In this document: piece after piece, positions 1 to 11,985 of the stretch
Layout: each line of letters starts with the position of its first letter
How positions within the stretch are numbered: position 1 is the stretch's first letter
Assembly: GCF_031143425.1 (NCBI RefSeq)
Contig: NC_090445.1
Span: 821,722,817 to 821,786,816 of the forward strand
Reading direction: 5' to 3'
DNA length: 64,000 bases
DNA from: Pleurodeles waltl
Taxonomy: Eukaryota > Chordata > Amphibia > Caudata > Salamandridae
The notes under the pieces: model-generated
Databases searched by the model: none
Told to the model about the DNA's origin: nothing
What the model saw: only the letters and a program-made list of their open reading frames with translations
Position numbers and translations under genes: made by a program

Positions 1-769
1 CTGGTAGTCCTATCAGCAGGGCTCCCAACTGGACCTCGCTCTCCTCTTCCTCACAGGGCACACAGGTCTTGGCAAGAAGGTAGGTGCCAGTGTTCAGGCT
101 CCAGGCAGGTATTCTTGTTTCCCCTGAGTGACGATCCCTCACCCTGCAGGGAGACTAGTAGGCCTTAGCCCCCAGTCCTGGTCACAGGCACAAGTCTTGC
201 AGAGCCTCCGCTCCTCACACAGCCCGGCTAGCTGCTTGGCAGAGGACACATTTTGGAATCTCAACCTATCCTTATAGTTCATTTCCAGACGCAAAATGCG
301 ATTCACGGTCTGGGTCTTTGAAGTTTTATGTTGGGGATCTGCTTCTTTTGATCTGCAAAATGTTCTCTCTCTTTGTCCCCTTGAAAGGCTGTCTGTCCTG
401 GCAGGAGCATCTCAAAAGCTGGTAGTCCCAGAACATAGGCCACAGGAGTGATTAGCGTTCACACCTGGATGTCAGCCATATTGATATGTGCATCAAAAGG
501 CTAATCCCGGGCTCCCAGCCTAATTCTTTTTGATTCCCTTACCAGCCCCATATCCTTCCAGAGATGTGTCCAGGGCCTTTCCTTGTGATATAAAACAGAA
601 TCAAAGATCACCCTTTTTGAAGTGCACAGGGTGTGCTTTTCTCTATCTTCCTCCAGTGTGTTCCACCTAGCTCACAGGAATGCAGCAATACACTAATCTG
701 TCTGCAGGGATTCCTCTACTCCTCATGTCTTCACCAAGCAGGCATGGGCTTCCCAGGCTCCTCCATGTA

Positions 770-1195
770 ATATACCATTACAGGTACACTTGCACTCAGT
801 GTATGGCTATAGCAGACACATAAACGTTCAGCCCATGCATTCATTCTGTGTGCACTATTCAGTACTGTAGCGTTTTTGTATTGTGCTACGTGCTATTTGC
901 AAACACACACAGCCAGCACACACACTCACCATGTGTGCACCGCACAACACTTCACCCTTTATGTATTGTACTTCTCGCAAGCACACATACTCCCAGCACA
1001 TGCTTCCACTGCACACGCACTACATCTCTCTTGGAATGTATCCCTCTCAGGTATATGTAAACCCAGTACATGCACTCACCATGCATGTGCTGCACAGTAC
1101 TGCTTTATCTCTGTACTATACCATTTCCAGGCACACGTATATATCCAACGCAGAGTCACCATTTCTACATTGTGCAGCACTAAACATTTAACTGA
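770..1195. repeat. Diverged minisatellite, about four ~85-bp units
   Basis: A CA-rich unit recurs with landmarks such as GCACTCACCATG at 924 and 1072, and related versions near 836 and 1005, each followed by a TGTATTGTAC- or TGTACTATAC-like block. Spacing is about 66-85 bases. Overlapping short open frames here come from the repeat and are not genes. Unit boundaries are approximate. Confidence 0.55.
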
Positions 1196-1475
1196 TGTAG
1201 GGCAAGGATGAGTTAAGCTCACAGCAGCAGAACATTAAAAAGATGAGTGGACTAGTAGACCTCAATCCAGTGACACAAACTAAAAAGGGCCTGTTCACTC
1301 ATACTGATCACTAAACGGTACAGTGCCACCACCGGTCTTGTGCTGTGTAACTCGTAGTGAAGACAGTAGCCTTCCACCACATTGCAGGGTAGCGCTTTAG
1401 GTGCCTCTCCCTGGTCCTTCAAAACCGCAGTCTGTTAGTCAGTCCTATGTCATGGCACACACGCATGATCTATAT

Positions 1476-1680
1476 TTGCTTATGACAACAATACTCAGCA
1501 TTGAGGATCGAGACGACAGTACAGTTGGGCGCTTGGGGTAGAAGTAAACATTTACTATGCAGAGGACTTTTCTGTTCCAACACCCTCTCTATGCACCCTC
1601 TCCTGTAGCTCAGGATGACTACTATGTGCAATTCAGTGTTAATGTTCTTTTCAAAATGGAAACTGCAGAAGCATATAATC
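1476..1680 (+). repeat. ~200-bp direct repeat, left copy, flanking a LINE relic
   Basis: This segment is strongly similar to 3416-3612 in the same orientation. Shared blocks include ACAGTTGGG, ATGCAGAGGA, CCAACACCCTC, GTGCAATTCAGTGTTAAT and TTCTTTTCAAAATGGAA. The two copies bracket the reverse-transcriptase relic at 1690-3415. The family was not identified. Confidence 0.75.
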
Positions 1681-1689
1681 GTAAATTGG

Positions 1690-3415
1690 GTCCAAGACAA
1701 CAACATACTTAATTTTGAATAGTACGTGTTTCGGGAGGGTCTTGGAACTCGAGCAATGTCTAAACCTAAGTTGAATTATTGGGAAATATACACTGGCTAA
1801 ACATGCAACCTTATATATAGCATTTATGGATATTAGCAGTGCTTTTCATCAGGTGGATTGCTGCAAACTTAGGAGAATATTGGCTAGGTTAGGCCTGTCT
1901 AATTGGATCATTGATTTTTTAATGGTTCTGTATGAGGGAGTTAATGCGTCTGTTAGGTATGGAACAGAGGGTGAATGCACTGACTCTTTTTCTCTTCATA
2001 GGGCTGTGAGACAAGGGTGTGTATTGGCCCCAATTTTGTTTCTTATATATATATTAATTATTTATACTCCTTTTTCGTCCCCAGAGCATTGATCTTCCTG
2101 TAGTTAGTGAGAAGCAGGTCTTGGGTCACTTATATGCTGAAGCTGCAGTTTTGCTCTCCCGGACCCCTAATGGTATAAGGTGTCTTATCAATGCCTTTGT
2201 TAAGCTATTGGATGACCAAGACCTGGATGTTAATATATCAAAAACGCATAATATGGTCTGTGGTAAGTAGTGCAGAAAGTTGGGCCAATGGTGATGAAGG
2301 GGAAGCCCATTAGTCAGGTTAAGGAGTTCTCACATTTGGGGGTAACCTTTGATTCCAGGGGTAGCTTGTTACCCTGTCTGTCCAAAAGGTTCCAGTTTTA
2401 ATGCCCCAGTTGAGGTCATTTTCGAGCTGGCCTCTATATTATGTAATAAACCAATTCAACCCTTATTGGAGGTGTTCAAGCTCAAATGTCTCCCTAGTAT
2501 ATAGGGATTCCAGGACTGCAGCTATCTGCAGTAGGAGGAAAAAAGGTTCTGTAAGGCACTTGCTTCGGGTGGGACTGGCAGCCCACAGTTCTTCATACAT
2601 GATGAACTTACCCTAGGGTTTGTTGAAGACTGTATTAATCTTGGACCATTATTACTGTCTCCCCCCATTTGGGGCAGTATACACATCAAATTTAACATGA
2701 AGGTGATTTTTGATTGCCTGTCGTGAGATCTGGGCTACAACATTTGCTGGTTAAGTTATGTCAGGGCTACTGCTAACTGGTTGGATAGGCTAGAGCTGTT
2801 CAAATGTCTACATTTGCTGCACAAACCAGTTGGACTAAGAAAGAATTTTTGAGACTAGCATCCATGGATAGAGAGGAGAGGAAAACGAAAACTTGATGAG
2901 CTGTCTGTGAGATCTTTTGTAATGTACAAGACATTAAACCCTATCTCCATCAAGTCCATAGTGTCTGGGAGAGGATACTATCGACCTGTTTCTGGTTGGG
3001 CTCCATTAGGTGCAATGCCTGTTTTCCCTTCAGTCAGTTTGATCCTAAATGTATTTGTGTATGCCCTGTGATAAAGTGCATTAAAGTTTGTGAAGAGGAA
3101 TTATCATCTTTTGGGAATATTATGCACCTTTTAGACACATATATTTATTGCCTCTTTTTATAGGTTTTGGGTTCTGCAATGTAGACCAGCTTTTCATTAT
3201 CTTCGTATGGTTGCCAAGCCTGCTGTGGGGTCTGCTGTTGGGGCTTTTAAAAAAAAAAAATGCATTACAGCGGCACATCATTGTAAATTGTTCACTTATT
3301 AAGTGAGGCTCTTCTCTTTTTACTGATTTTATTGCTTTTACAAAATGCATGTTGCGTTTTGTTCTATCATGATTATTTTTGATAATCAAAAAAAGATAAT
3401 GAAACTGAAACACGT
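1690..3415 (+). mobile_element. Degenerate non-LTR retrotransposon (LINE) with RT remnant
   Basis: A frame at 1826-2092 reads as the fingers/palm of a non-LTR reverse transcriptase: MDISSAFHQVD matches the first aspartate motif (AFxxVD) and AVRQGCVLAPILF matches the GVRQGCxLSP motif. In another frame just downstream, near 2128, LYAEAAVLL stands where a YADD box is expected, so the catalytic aspartates are lost. HLGVTFDSRG near 2335 fits the region after the palm, and a cysteine-containing tail near 3040-3080 fits the C-terminal end. Stops and frameshifts are frequent, so this is a dead copy. The 3' end is probably the A-rich GATAATGA-like tail near 3385-3410. Clade is uncertain (Jockey/CR1-like is my guess). 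It sits in an SH3PXD2A intron in the sense orientation. Confidence 0.75.
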
Positions 3416-3612
3416 TTGCTTACGACAAAAAAAATCAGCATTAGGGATCCAGACAACAGCACAGTTGGGTACTCAGTGCAGAGTTACACATAGTTTACCA
3501 TGCAGAGGAATTTTCTGTCCCAACACCCTCCCTATGCAAACTCTCCTGCAGCTCAGGCTGACTAGTATGTGCAATTCAGTGTTAATATTCTTTTCAAAAT
3601 GGAAGCTCCAGC
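3416..3612 (+). repeat. ~200-bp direct repeat, right copy
   Basis: Right partner of 1476-1680, same orientation, roughly 80-85% similar by eye. It starts immediately after the A-rich tail of the LINE relic. See the left copy for shared blocks. Confidence 0.75.
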
Positions 3613-4039
3613 AGCAGTACTCTTCCGTGTTCTGTGTGCTATGTGTGCAGTTGCCATTTTAGAGTCTCCAGTGGAGCATGTCTGCTGCTCTCTGTTTGGT
3701 CCTAGGCAGCCCCTGTGTGAAAATTAGGGTTTTTGCTGCATCTGAGATAGAGAGCTTCTTGGCTGAGAAACCACTTAGATATTTAGTGATGACAGCTACT
3801 GTATCCTGGTAGCAGAGAGCTGAGAAATAAATTGGGTAATTTTTGACTCCTGTGGGTCATGCGTAGTGGTCATGAGAGCTCCCGTCACACTTGAGTGCTG
3901 CATTTACTCAACACCTTAGGACAGCCTTTGAATTACTAGACAGTAACTTCCAAACCAGGTTTCTTGTACACATATCAACATGATTGTATCATGAGTTCAA
4001 TTAACATAATCTTACAGTTTTTGTTTTATCACTAGGTGT

Positions 4040-4330
4040 TCTGAAAGAGGGACTGGTGGGCAAAATAGCTGGACAATAGTTTTTCAACTTCTAAGCATTC
4101 TGAAGGATCTGTGTTTGTAAAGGACTCCGACTGTAATGGACATATCATTTGAAAAATGTGATGGCACATTCACACTCACTGAATCCAATCCTGGAAAAGG
4201 GACTGATTGGAAGAATAGCTGGACTGTAGCTTTTCAACCTCTAAGCATTTGGAGAGGTCTGTGTTTGTAAAAGATTCCGAATGTAATGTAATGTACATTT
4301 CAAAAATGTAATGGAACATTCACACTGACG
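4040..4330 (+). repeat. Two tandem ~140-bp units
   Basis: Unit 1 (about 4040-4178) and unit 2 (about 4190-4329) share GGGACTG, AATAGCTGGAC, TTTTCAAC, CTCTGTGTTTGTAAA-like and CACATTCACACT blocks in the same order. The period is about 150 bases. The source family was not recognised. Confidence 0.7.
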
Positions 4331-5799
4331 TTGGGCATTCCAATTCTCATCTTAGACAACAGGACATTCAGTCAGAGTGCCTTCTGTTCATTGTGATGGT
4401 AAATTACTGAAATTAAAACTTTAACCTTGTCTAACATATGGACTTTACTTTCACTCACGTTGTTTTGGTGTCCAGCATACTTTTTGGCAATGCCGAAGGC
4501 GAAAACGATTTTGGGAAATGTTAACTTCACCATTGTCCGTTATTCAAGGATAATGTCTTGGATTTGTCAAGAAAACTGACAAGAACTTTTTTAAAAATAA
4601 ACTGCAGTCATGATGGGCTTGGAGAAATGAAAATTATTTGATGGGGGTGTCATTTAGAGCGATTGATTCGGCCGCACCTTATGTACACCACCCCACCTCA
4701 GTGGGGAAAGACTGCTGATATATGGACATCTATCAAACACTAGTAATGTCTTAATTTGCTTCTCGTAGTTCAGGGGATTTTGAAGTGTGAAGTTCACTGG
4801 TCAGTGGTTTCATAAGTGGGAAAGGATTGCATTCCTCGACCTCTCATTTACTCCATTGATGGTTGAACTTGATCACTGTTGTGGACTAGGCAAAGCATAC
4901 AGCTTCGTAGGCTTCAAAGGGATGTCCTCAATCCAAGTAGACCTTGTAATGTCCTCACAGCCACTTCACGTTATTGAAAGATTTCTAGAGTGTTTCATTG
5001 ATGAGTTCTAGTTGAATTTTCATCCATCCTTCTGTATAAAGCCACCAGAGAAATGGAAAATCCTGAAGCCGGGAAATCGCTCCTCCTAAATTACAAAATA
5101 TGTATTCAGGTTCTATCTGATCCAACATGTTGAATCCTATAACTTATGTGGATTTAACAGTAGCTGGGTTAAAAAAAGGAAATGTCTCTTCTACAAAATG
5201 TTTGTTCCCTTGCCAAGGCAATAGACTTGCCATGAATGGAAAGCAATCTGATCTCAGAATAGGGATGCAAGCTTGTATTTATGGACCTGGCCTGTGGTGC
5301 CGAGTAATTGAGAATGGCCGTTTGGGAAATGCATGCTACTGCTTCTGACAGTAAAAACTTGGAAGGTTGTCTTCATTCTGATTTTTGCGCAATGTGATCT
5401 CCTGTGCTGGGCGTTGTGCTGCAGCTTGGGAGTTGGAGGAGTACAGCAGACGTTTGCAGTGATCTGTGCTTGCCAGCATTTTTGCATTACATCAGAAAAC
5501 AGGAGACTCAGATGAACTTATGGGGCTAAAAACGCGTTTTGTGTGTGTTCATTTTTTATACATTTTTCACCAACACGTACCCAGAATTCGGTAGTTAAAT
5601 ATAATTAATTTGATGTGATAGGGCGGAGTCACAAATTCACGTGCAAACTAGGGAAAGCACAGTTTACTTGTACACTTAACCTAAAATAGGAGTGTTTTTT
5701 CATTGTAAACCCTCAAACATGGATAATCACCTTTTCATAGCCATGTGTGTGCTTACAGTAAACAATGTATATGATGCACATGCCTACTCTGGGAAATTA

Positions 5800-5957
5800 G
5801 GGCCTGATTTAGAGTTTGGCACAGAGGGTCCTCTGTCAAATTGTGTGCAGAAATTTCCATCCTCTGTATTACAAATGCTGTAGGCTATAATGCATTTGCA
5901 ATAAAGCGGACGGGCTATCCACTTTGTGGCACAGCATACCACCTGCCAAACTATTTT
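5800..5957 (+). mobile_element. MITE, GGGCCTGATTTAG family, partial copy
   Basis: Begins with TTA then GGGCCTGATTTAGAGTTTGG and ends near CCTGCCAAACTA. The left terminus matches the complete copy at 6947-7116, and the internal block CTATAATGCATTTG is shared with the copy at 52185-52350. The right terminal repeat is eroded. Non-coding. Confidence 0.65.
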
Positions 5958-6128
5958 TAGTATTTCATCTTCAGTAAAATGTTTTTGTTTTCAGAAATCT
6001 TTTTATCCTTTACATTCCCTATGAAAATTGGCCATAGTGGTGCTCTACAGCACATTTCCGCAGCCCTTAAATCTGGACCATTCAAGAGTAAGTTGGATGT
6101 ACTGGTTTATAAATACCCACAACACTAT

Positions 6129-6607
6129 GGGCCTTATTATGACTTAGGCGTACAGAAAAGCCCGTCTGCCAAAGTCCCGACGGGTAGGTTGCCACCAGTG
6201 TAGCAGCCTCCCCGCCGGGCCCATTATGAGTTTCCCACTGGCCCAGCGGGCGGAAACTGAGGAAATGGCCGACAGCATTGTCTCCAGCTCATAATAGAGC
6301 CGGCGGCAATGCTGTAGTGCATAGGATGCACCAACACCTGTTGCAATATTCACTGTCTGCAAAGCATAAAGTGTACATTGCAGCCGGGCTGCCAAGTACC
6401 CCTGGGGCTCCCTCACCCCATCTCTGCCAGCCTTTTCATGGTGGTGCTACCACCAGGAAACCGCTAGCAGAGAAGGGTGGTTGTAATCCGTAGAGCGGCG
6501 CTGCTAGCAGCGGTGCCCTGGTGGATTAGGACCACCAGACTGTTGTGTAGACGAAATCTGGCGGTCTGACCGCAGCGCTACCGCCACGGTCGTAATATGG
6601 TGGTCTA
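6129..6607. mobile_element. GC-rich non-autonomous element (GGGCC...TTATTATGAC family)
   Basis: A block starting ATGGGCCTTATTATGACTTA and ending near GGTCGTAATATGGTGGTCT, so the ends are partly inverted (…TTATTATGAC… versus …GTCGTAATATGG…). The interior is GC-rich with CCGCCGGGCCCATTATGAG and GCCGGCGGCAAT, unlike the AT-rich surroundings. I read it as a short inverted-repeat element. The several overlapping open frames have no recognisable domain. Confidence 0.5.
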
Positions 6608-6946
6608 AGCCATATGACTGTATATTTGTTGATAATCTCTGCATTTCAGTCCCCTGACTAAAATGCAGACTCCTTTGGGGAACCCCGCAAATCTTAACTA
6701 ACATTAGAACCATGTGGGACAAAATTTCTAAAATTTGTAGCAAGGCAATTCTGCATGGAAATCAGCTACAGCCTGCTAAAATACAGTAATTAGCATTGTA
6801 TTTGGAGTGTGTTATACACTAATGATGACACTGCCAAGCAGTGCTGAATGCAGGTAGTCATACCCACAGGGAAGGACAAAGACGATTTGCGTGAAAGTGA
6901 CAGTTTTGTGCATGCACATATTTTGAACATTGTTGGACACCATTTA

Positions 6947-7116
6947 GGGCCTGATTTAGATATTGGTGGATGGGGTTACTCAGACACAAGCTCAACGAAT
7001 ATACTGTCTGCTGTATTAGGATTCCATTATATCCCATGGAAATTGTAATACGGCGCTCGGAATAACTGTCACATTTGTGACAGAATAAGCCATCTGCCAA
7101 GATGTATATCAGGCCC
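6947..7116. mobile_element. Complete Harbinger-like MITE with TTA target duplication
   Basis: The 170-bp element opens GGGCCTGA and closes TCAGGCCC, an 8-bp perfect terminal inverted repeat, with TTA directly before (6944-6946) and after (7117-7119). Three-base TTA/TAA duplications are typical of the PIF/Harbinger superfamily. Inner arms also pair loosely (TTGGTGGATGG versus CCATCTGCCAA). There is no coding capacity, so mobilisation would need a transposase in trans. Confidence 0.75.
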
Positions 7117-9889
7117 TTAGTCTGTACAAGGATTCTCAGTCACACTACAGTCATGCGTCATGCTACACATAGAGCACACAGTCACACTTACAATTCACTG
7201 ACAGTGACCTGCCTCAGCTTGATGTCTAAAATATTGCATAATTCTTCTTCTGTCCATGGAGTATGCAAACATGTACATTTCGTGATGCTTAAAGGTATTA
7301 GAAGGTGAGGGGAGAGGACTGACTGTTTTCTGAGCATAAGCTGCCCTGGGCTCTTGGCCAAACTGGCTTTGAAGGTGCCTAACGTTCGTGAAGGGGTGCC
7401 ATGGTTACTTCTGGGTTAAAATATAGCATGTTTAATAATGTGCTTCTTGCTCTCCTCCGCACTTAAACGAATAATGACGGACAAAGGCATCATCATAGCT
7501 TTGGATTAATCAACAGTCATTCAGAGATTTAGCCTGACAGCAGTCAGTCACAAGGGTAATATTTGCTATAGAAATAGGTGTAAAACAGTCATTTATGTGA
7601 GCATTTCTCAATAACATCTCTTCAATATTTTACATTCAATGCACACATTATTGTCATAAAAATTTACAACTTATATTGGTTTTGTTCAGAAACCAACTTA
7701 AATTTATGTTTTTATTCCACACAACCCTAGCATTTAACACTGTTTTAACATTGAAACACAGAACACATATCGCATTTAAATGAAACCTACTCAGCCACCT
7801 ATTCAGCCCCAGTGAACATATTTAGGGTAGTAGATGGAGATCAGTAAACTGCATTATTCATACTATTCCCTGAAATGAGAATACCAATTCAGCTCCATTG
7901 TTGTCATGAACAGGGTTCATAAATAAAATACTTTCTCAAAGTAAACCCCTTTATATTACATCTGCACAATTCTGTTGTGAATGTTGCCTTAATTCTTAGC
8001 TCTGAACGAGCTCTTCTTAGGCATAGCTCTCATTTTCACATTCTTTAACATATATTGTAATTACGAATCCACTTTGGATATGAATCCGCTCTCATTGCCT
8101 CAGTGTGACATAGTGAACAGACCCACTGATTTTCACACTTCTCCTTGCATTCATCTTGTCTTGACAACCTTCACAGATTGTGCTAAAAGTGGGTCCACAT
8201 CTGTCCCCTCAGTGCCAAACTGAAGTTATAATTCAGCTCTGCTGAAACTGGGATCAGGAGCCTGAAACCTCTCTTCGGATAAGCTTGAGTGGTGCCCCAG
8301 CTAGCGGTCTAAAATTAAGAGCCACCATTGGGGACTATTCATATGAAGATGTTGTCAAGATAAGTACCTCCATCAGTGTGGTTCTCAATTGCAGCCCTTT
8401 ACAGGTAACCCTCATGAGAGTTACATAGATACCAACCCACCATTCTATGACAAAATACGGACTATAGTTATAAAGGAGTGTACAAATTGTTCAAGTGTAG
8501 AAGTGAAAAGACCGGTACCCATTAACATCTGCCACCAGCCTGCCCACAGTCTGACACATGTGGGGTTACCTGCCCTTAGCTGCGGGCAAGGGCACACCAT
8601 ATCTCCTCATATGACCAGTAGATCCTGTTAGATCGTCTCAGTAAAATCACAGATTGTTGATTCTACTGCTTGAAAAATACGCTGGAGTCCAGACAAAGTT
8701 GAACAGGTGCAGAGAGGATGCAACAACTTACGTCCTTGCATGGCGAGAGGAAACATAGAATCACATCCTGAGCCCAAACTCAATCAGATAGTCAATATTA
8801 ATAAGTAAATAGAAATCACAAGTTGTAAACAATTATTTGTGAGGTGGCTTTAGTAATGAACAGTGTGTCAATGTCTGTTCATGCAAGTATGTATGTTACA
8901 TGCTGGGGATAGTTTGTTAAAATTAGAGCCAACTCTTTATTAAAACTGTTTTTTTCATCAGTGCAGCCATGAGTTCCGAAGCATTTAGTGCCACAGTGAC
9001 CACCCTCCAGCTCTTCAGTTTTCAGTGCTTGGATGCCGCGGCGCCAGACACCGTCCCCTCAGTTGGATTCACAACAGGTCTAAGTAGGGGGTGGCGGGGT
9101 AACGGGGGAGTATTGTGCATGCATTTAAAAGGGCGTGTCACAAGAATTGCGTGCTTGGACCGGTGACTTTCACCCAACGTGCTGCCCGGGCCCGTGGTCA
9201 CCTTCCCTTTTCTGTGTGAGTTTCCTCTTTTGAGATAGGACGGAGGGTCGGTGTTACCTTGTACAGTGTGTGGTTTGGAACCCTTTCAGATTTGAGTAAT
9301 ACCCGCGAGCAGGGAAATACTGTCTGATCAGCACGAAAAGGCAAATGAATGTCATGCTTCATTAGCAGCCGTGCTCTTCAACAGTCTCCCCCCTCCCGTC
9401 CTTACCCCCTAAAAAGTGTCTTCTAAACTGGTGGTGTGGGGAGAATAACGTGCAGGCCACACCAGAAGCATGACGTGCCATTTTTATTGAAATGCAACAA
9501 ATATTGCTAACACTTTACAATCTTCTGGGATTGCCTTGTTTGTGTCTGCACTGTGCTTACAGTTTTTGTAGAAACCACAGACAAAACACAGAAACTTTTC
9601 ACTCAACAACCCTTCAGCCTGGGAATTGATCCTGGAAGAGTATCATTTGATGGAGACTGTGATTGTTTTAATCGGAGCAGTTCAATCTTTTTACAAAGGT
9701 CACATTTCAGGCACCTTTGATATTCAGAGACGTGAATTTTGATTATACACGTTTTCCCTCACTACAAGGTAACCAGTGCCCATGCACAATTGCTTGCTGT
9801 TCAGTTGACACAAGTGCACAATAAGCAATGGCACTGATGAAGGCCAACCACAGTTACTAGATATATCCAGTGTGATTAATGTCGCTCAC

Positions 9890-10226
9890 CCCCTTAGTTA
9901 AGACCCACCCAGTGGGTAGACTGTATTGTTGTTGTTATTGATATTGCCGGATCTCTCCATCCTGACGTAGGGCACTTTAATACACTCGAATAGATCCCGC
10001 CTCTTTTTTAGATATCTTGATTAATAGGTATGGCCGGATTGGTTCTTTTCTCTGCTTCCTTTGACTTCATGGGCATTGATGTTGCAGAGCCACGTAGTCA
10101 CTCCGCTTATTGTTGATATTTGTTAACTTTGTTTGGATGCTGTCACTCTCTAATAAGGGATACCTTTTGTAACCTGTACTACATATTGCTTGATAATGTT
10201 TCTTGTTCACTACAAAAAATAAATAA
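9890..10226 (+). repeat. Possible dispersed repeat ending in an A-rich tail
   Basis: A (GTT)n-like patch at 9928-9940 is followed by a stretch with no open frame that ends TTCACTACAAAAAATAAATA near 10206-10226, resembling a retroposon 3' tail. No family was identified and no internal duplication supports it. Confidence 0.3.
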
Positions 10227-10468
10227 ACAGATTCAAAATACAGGGCGAATCACAGGAAGGGAGTAATTGTTATGTTTTGCTCCTGTAAAGTTTCCATACA
10301 ATAGATTTCACTTATTTTGCATACCTTGAGCCAGATTCTTTGTTTTAAACTGTGCTTCTTCGTCCAACTGTATTTCCAGAGGGACTAGGGCTGCTGAGTC
10401 CAACATTGGTGCAAGAGGCAGTGGTGGAGGTGACATATAATAATGGCGGGGCATCAGCAAGTAAGTGA

Positions 10469-10578
10469 CTTTTAACCCTGTGACAGGCACTGTGATAAAC
10501 CAACAATCCCTTTAGGCTCAATGGCAATGCTCGCAACCAATGGCGAGTTCCTCACAGTGCCTGTCAGTGGGTCAAAAA
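10469..10578. repeat. Foldback element, 15-bp perfect arms
   Basis: TGACAGGCACTGTGA at 10481-10495 is repeated exactly inverted at 10552-10566. Outside the arms, TTTTAACCC and GGGTCAAAAA extend the pairing imperfectly. The 56-base loop is ordinary sequence. It may be the end of a larger short-element block reaching to about 11100. Confidence 0.6.
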
Positions 10579-11387
10579 TTAATAATAAAACAAATAAAAT
10601 GCTCACCTACCCACGTGTCTTCGGTGTTCTGTTCTGCAGTCAGAGTGGTAGTCCTGGAGCCTTTTACCAACTCCCCTCAAACAATCCAGATGCGGCTCCC
10701 ATGCTGCTGAAAATGTTAAGCAGCATGAGAAAAGTACCAAGATTAGTTGAAGCAGGCTGGCTCAACGCTTCTCGGGCTCTGGGGGGCGTGTTCCCGATCG
10801 CCACCCAGCTGTCTAAGACAGTTCGGAATGGAGAGGTTTAGTGTCTGCAAGTCAGGCTTACCATCACAAGACAGCGAACCAAAGTGACATGCGCATTTTA
10901 AACTGGCGTGAGCACCAATCCTCCTCCCCAGCTGCCAGTCGGCAGCAGTGGCCCCGTCCTCAAACAAGGCTTGGGCTGAGAGCAGTGAAAAATAAAATGA
11001 CAATAAATTCATTTTATCACCATTTTATTTTAAAACTTTTATTTTTCACCTTTGCTACTACTCGCAGCAGAGGGGGTGATGCTCAAATAGGGGAACTACA
11101 GCTGCCAAGAGGGCTAGATCTGTGACCCTGTTCCTGGGTAACCTTTATCTACTTGATTTCCATTTTATCTAATTGTATTTCACCTGGATATCATAAAACC
11201 ATGGACCAGACTTCTTTTTACTAATACTGGACACCTGTGAAGTGGTCCTGTCCTTCCACAGTCTATGGTCAGCAGTGTGTTGTTACACTTGACTTTTTAG
11301 TTCTGTTTACATATAACTTTTGACACCCTTCTGTCCCAAATGCCGTTTGCCAACTTAAAGGTAACATTTTCCTTTTGCTGTGCACAG

Positions 11388-11722
11388 GTATCAAGGCAAA
11401 GAGGGCTGGGCCCCTGCATCGTACCTGAAAAAGGCCAAAGATGATCTTCCTTCCAGGAAGAAGAACATATCCGGACCCGTGGAGATCATAGGAAACATCA
11501 TGGAGATCAGCAACCTCCTGAACAAGAAAGGTTCCACTGACAAAGAGCCCTCAACAGAGAACGAGCCGGAGGAGTCACACATCACCAAGAAAGAGATCAG
11601 TCTGCCCATCCTTTGCAACGATTCCAACGGCAACGCTGTGGTCTCACCAGAGAAACATGCTTCCAAGCTAGCCCAAGGGTCACCCGCTGTGGCAAGGATA
11701 GCACCACAAAGATCGGAGATAA
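11388..11722 (+). CDS. SH3PXD2A: SH3PXD2A exon A: end of SH3-2 plus linker
   Basis: This internal exon of TKS5/FISH, a Src-substrate scaffold for podosomes and invadopodia, encodes 111 whole codons plus split codons at both ends. The acceptor is CACAG at 11383-11387 and the donor GTAAGT at 11723-11728. The first base is the third position of a split codon; the last A is the first base of a split Ser codon. Residues 1-14 (YQGKEGWAPASYLK) complete an SH3 domain, with the characteristic GW.P..Y strand. The following linker contains VEIIGNIMEISNLLNKK and KKEISLPILCN, then AQGSPAVARIAPQR, all matching the recalled vertebrate SH3PXD2A sequence closely. The first half of SH3-2 is not in the window. 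The GTG opening the local frame is inside the splice acceptor, not a start. There is no frameshift or stop. Confidence 0.95.
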
Positions 11723-11827
11723 GTAAGTCCACAGTATCCACAGGTGAAGAACATTGGTGAATACGATCTGAATCTTAGAGTAAGAGAAAGAGAGAACGGC
11801 GCCATTACAGCGAGTGTGTGCGCACTT

Positions 11828-11985
11828 GGGCCCATGTTTATACTTTTTTAGCACTGCATTTGCGTCATTTTTTTGACGCAAAAGCAGCGCAAACTTACAA
11901 AATACAATTGTATGTTGTAATTTTGCACCGATCTTGCGCCAAAAAACGATGCAGATGCGGCGCTAACAAAGTATAAATATGGGCC
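11828..11985. mobile_element. MITE with GGGCCCAT.TTTATACTTT termini
   Basis: The left end GGGCCCATGTTTATACTTTT is mirrored at the right by AAAGTATAAATATGGGCC; about 24 bases pair with few mismatches, running into TTAGC/GCTAAC. The interior has a small palindrome, TGCGTCATTTTTTTGACGCA near 11870. It is non-coding, inserted about 100 bp after exon A. A target duplication is not clear. Confidence 0.75.

Larger units (their letters stand above)
1..11387 (+). other. SH3PXD2A: Intron of SH3PXD2A upstream of exon A (partial)
   Basis: This is intron sequence 5' of the first recognised exon; it ends in a pyrimidine-rich tract and CACAG at 11383-11387. No exon encoding the first half of SH3-2 was found in it, so the intron is at least 11.4 kb. 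Repeats described separately occupy about 770-1195, 1476-4330, 5800-7116 and 9890-10580. The stretches 1-770, 4340-5800, 7120-9890 and 10580-11340 hold only short open frames with no recognisable domain, and I see nothing else in them. The intron assignment follows from exon phase and homology; absence of other genes is only as strong as reading by eye. Confidence 0.75.

Noticed and set aside
848..1211. Three overlapping small open frames rich in His/Thr/Cys
   Set aside because: They are different frames of one CA-rich minisatellite and have no domain.
1715..1745. CCCGAAACACGT on the minus strand as a second hammerhead-like motif
   Set aside because: It has the GAAAC box but no credible CTGANGA box or stem II beside it.
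11380..11387. GTG at 11380 and GTG at 41850 as translation starts
   Set aside because: The first overlaps the splice acceptor and the second is an internal Val codon directly after TTTCAG; both belong to internal exons.
11723..11760. Extension of the exon A frame to a TGA at 11758-11760
   Set aside because: A GTAAGT donor at 11723 fits the phase required by exon B; the extra codons are intron.
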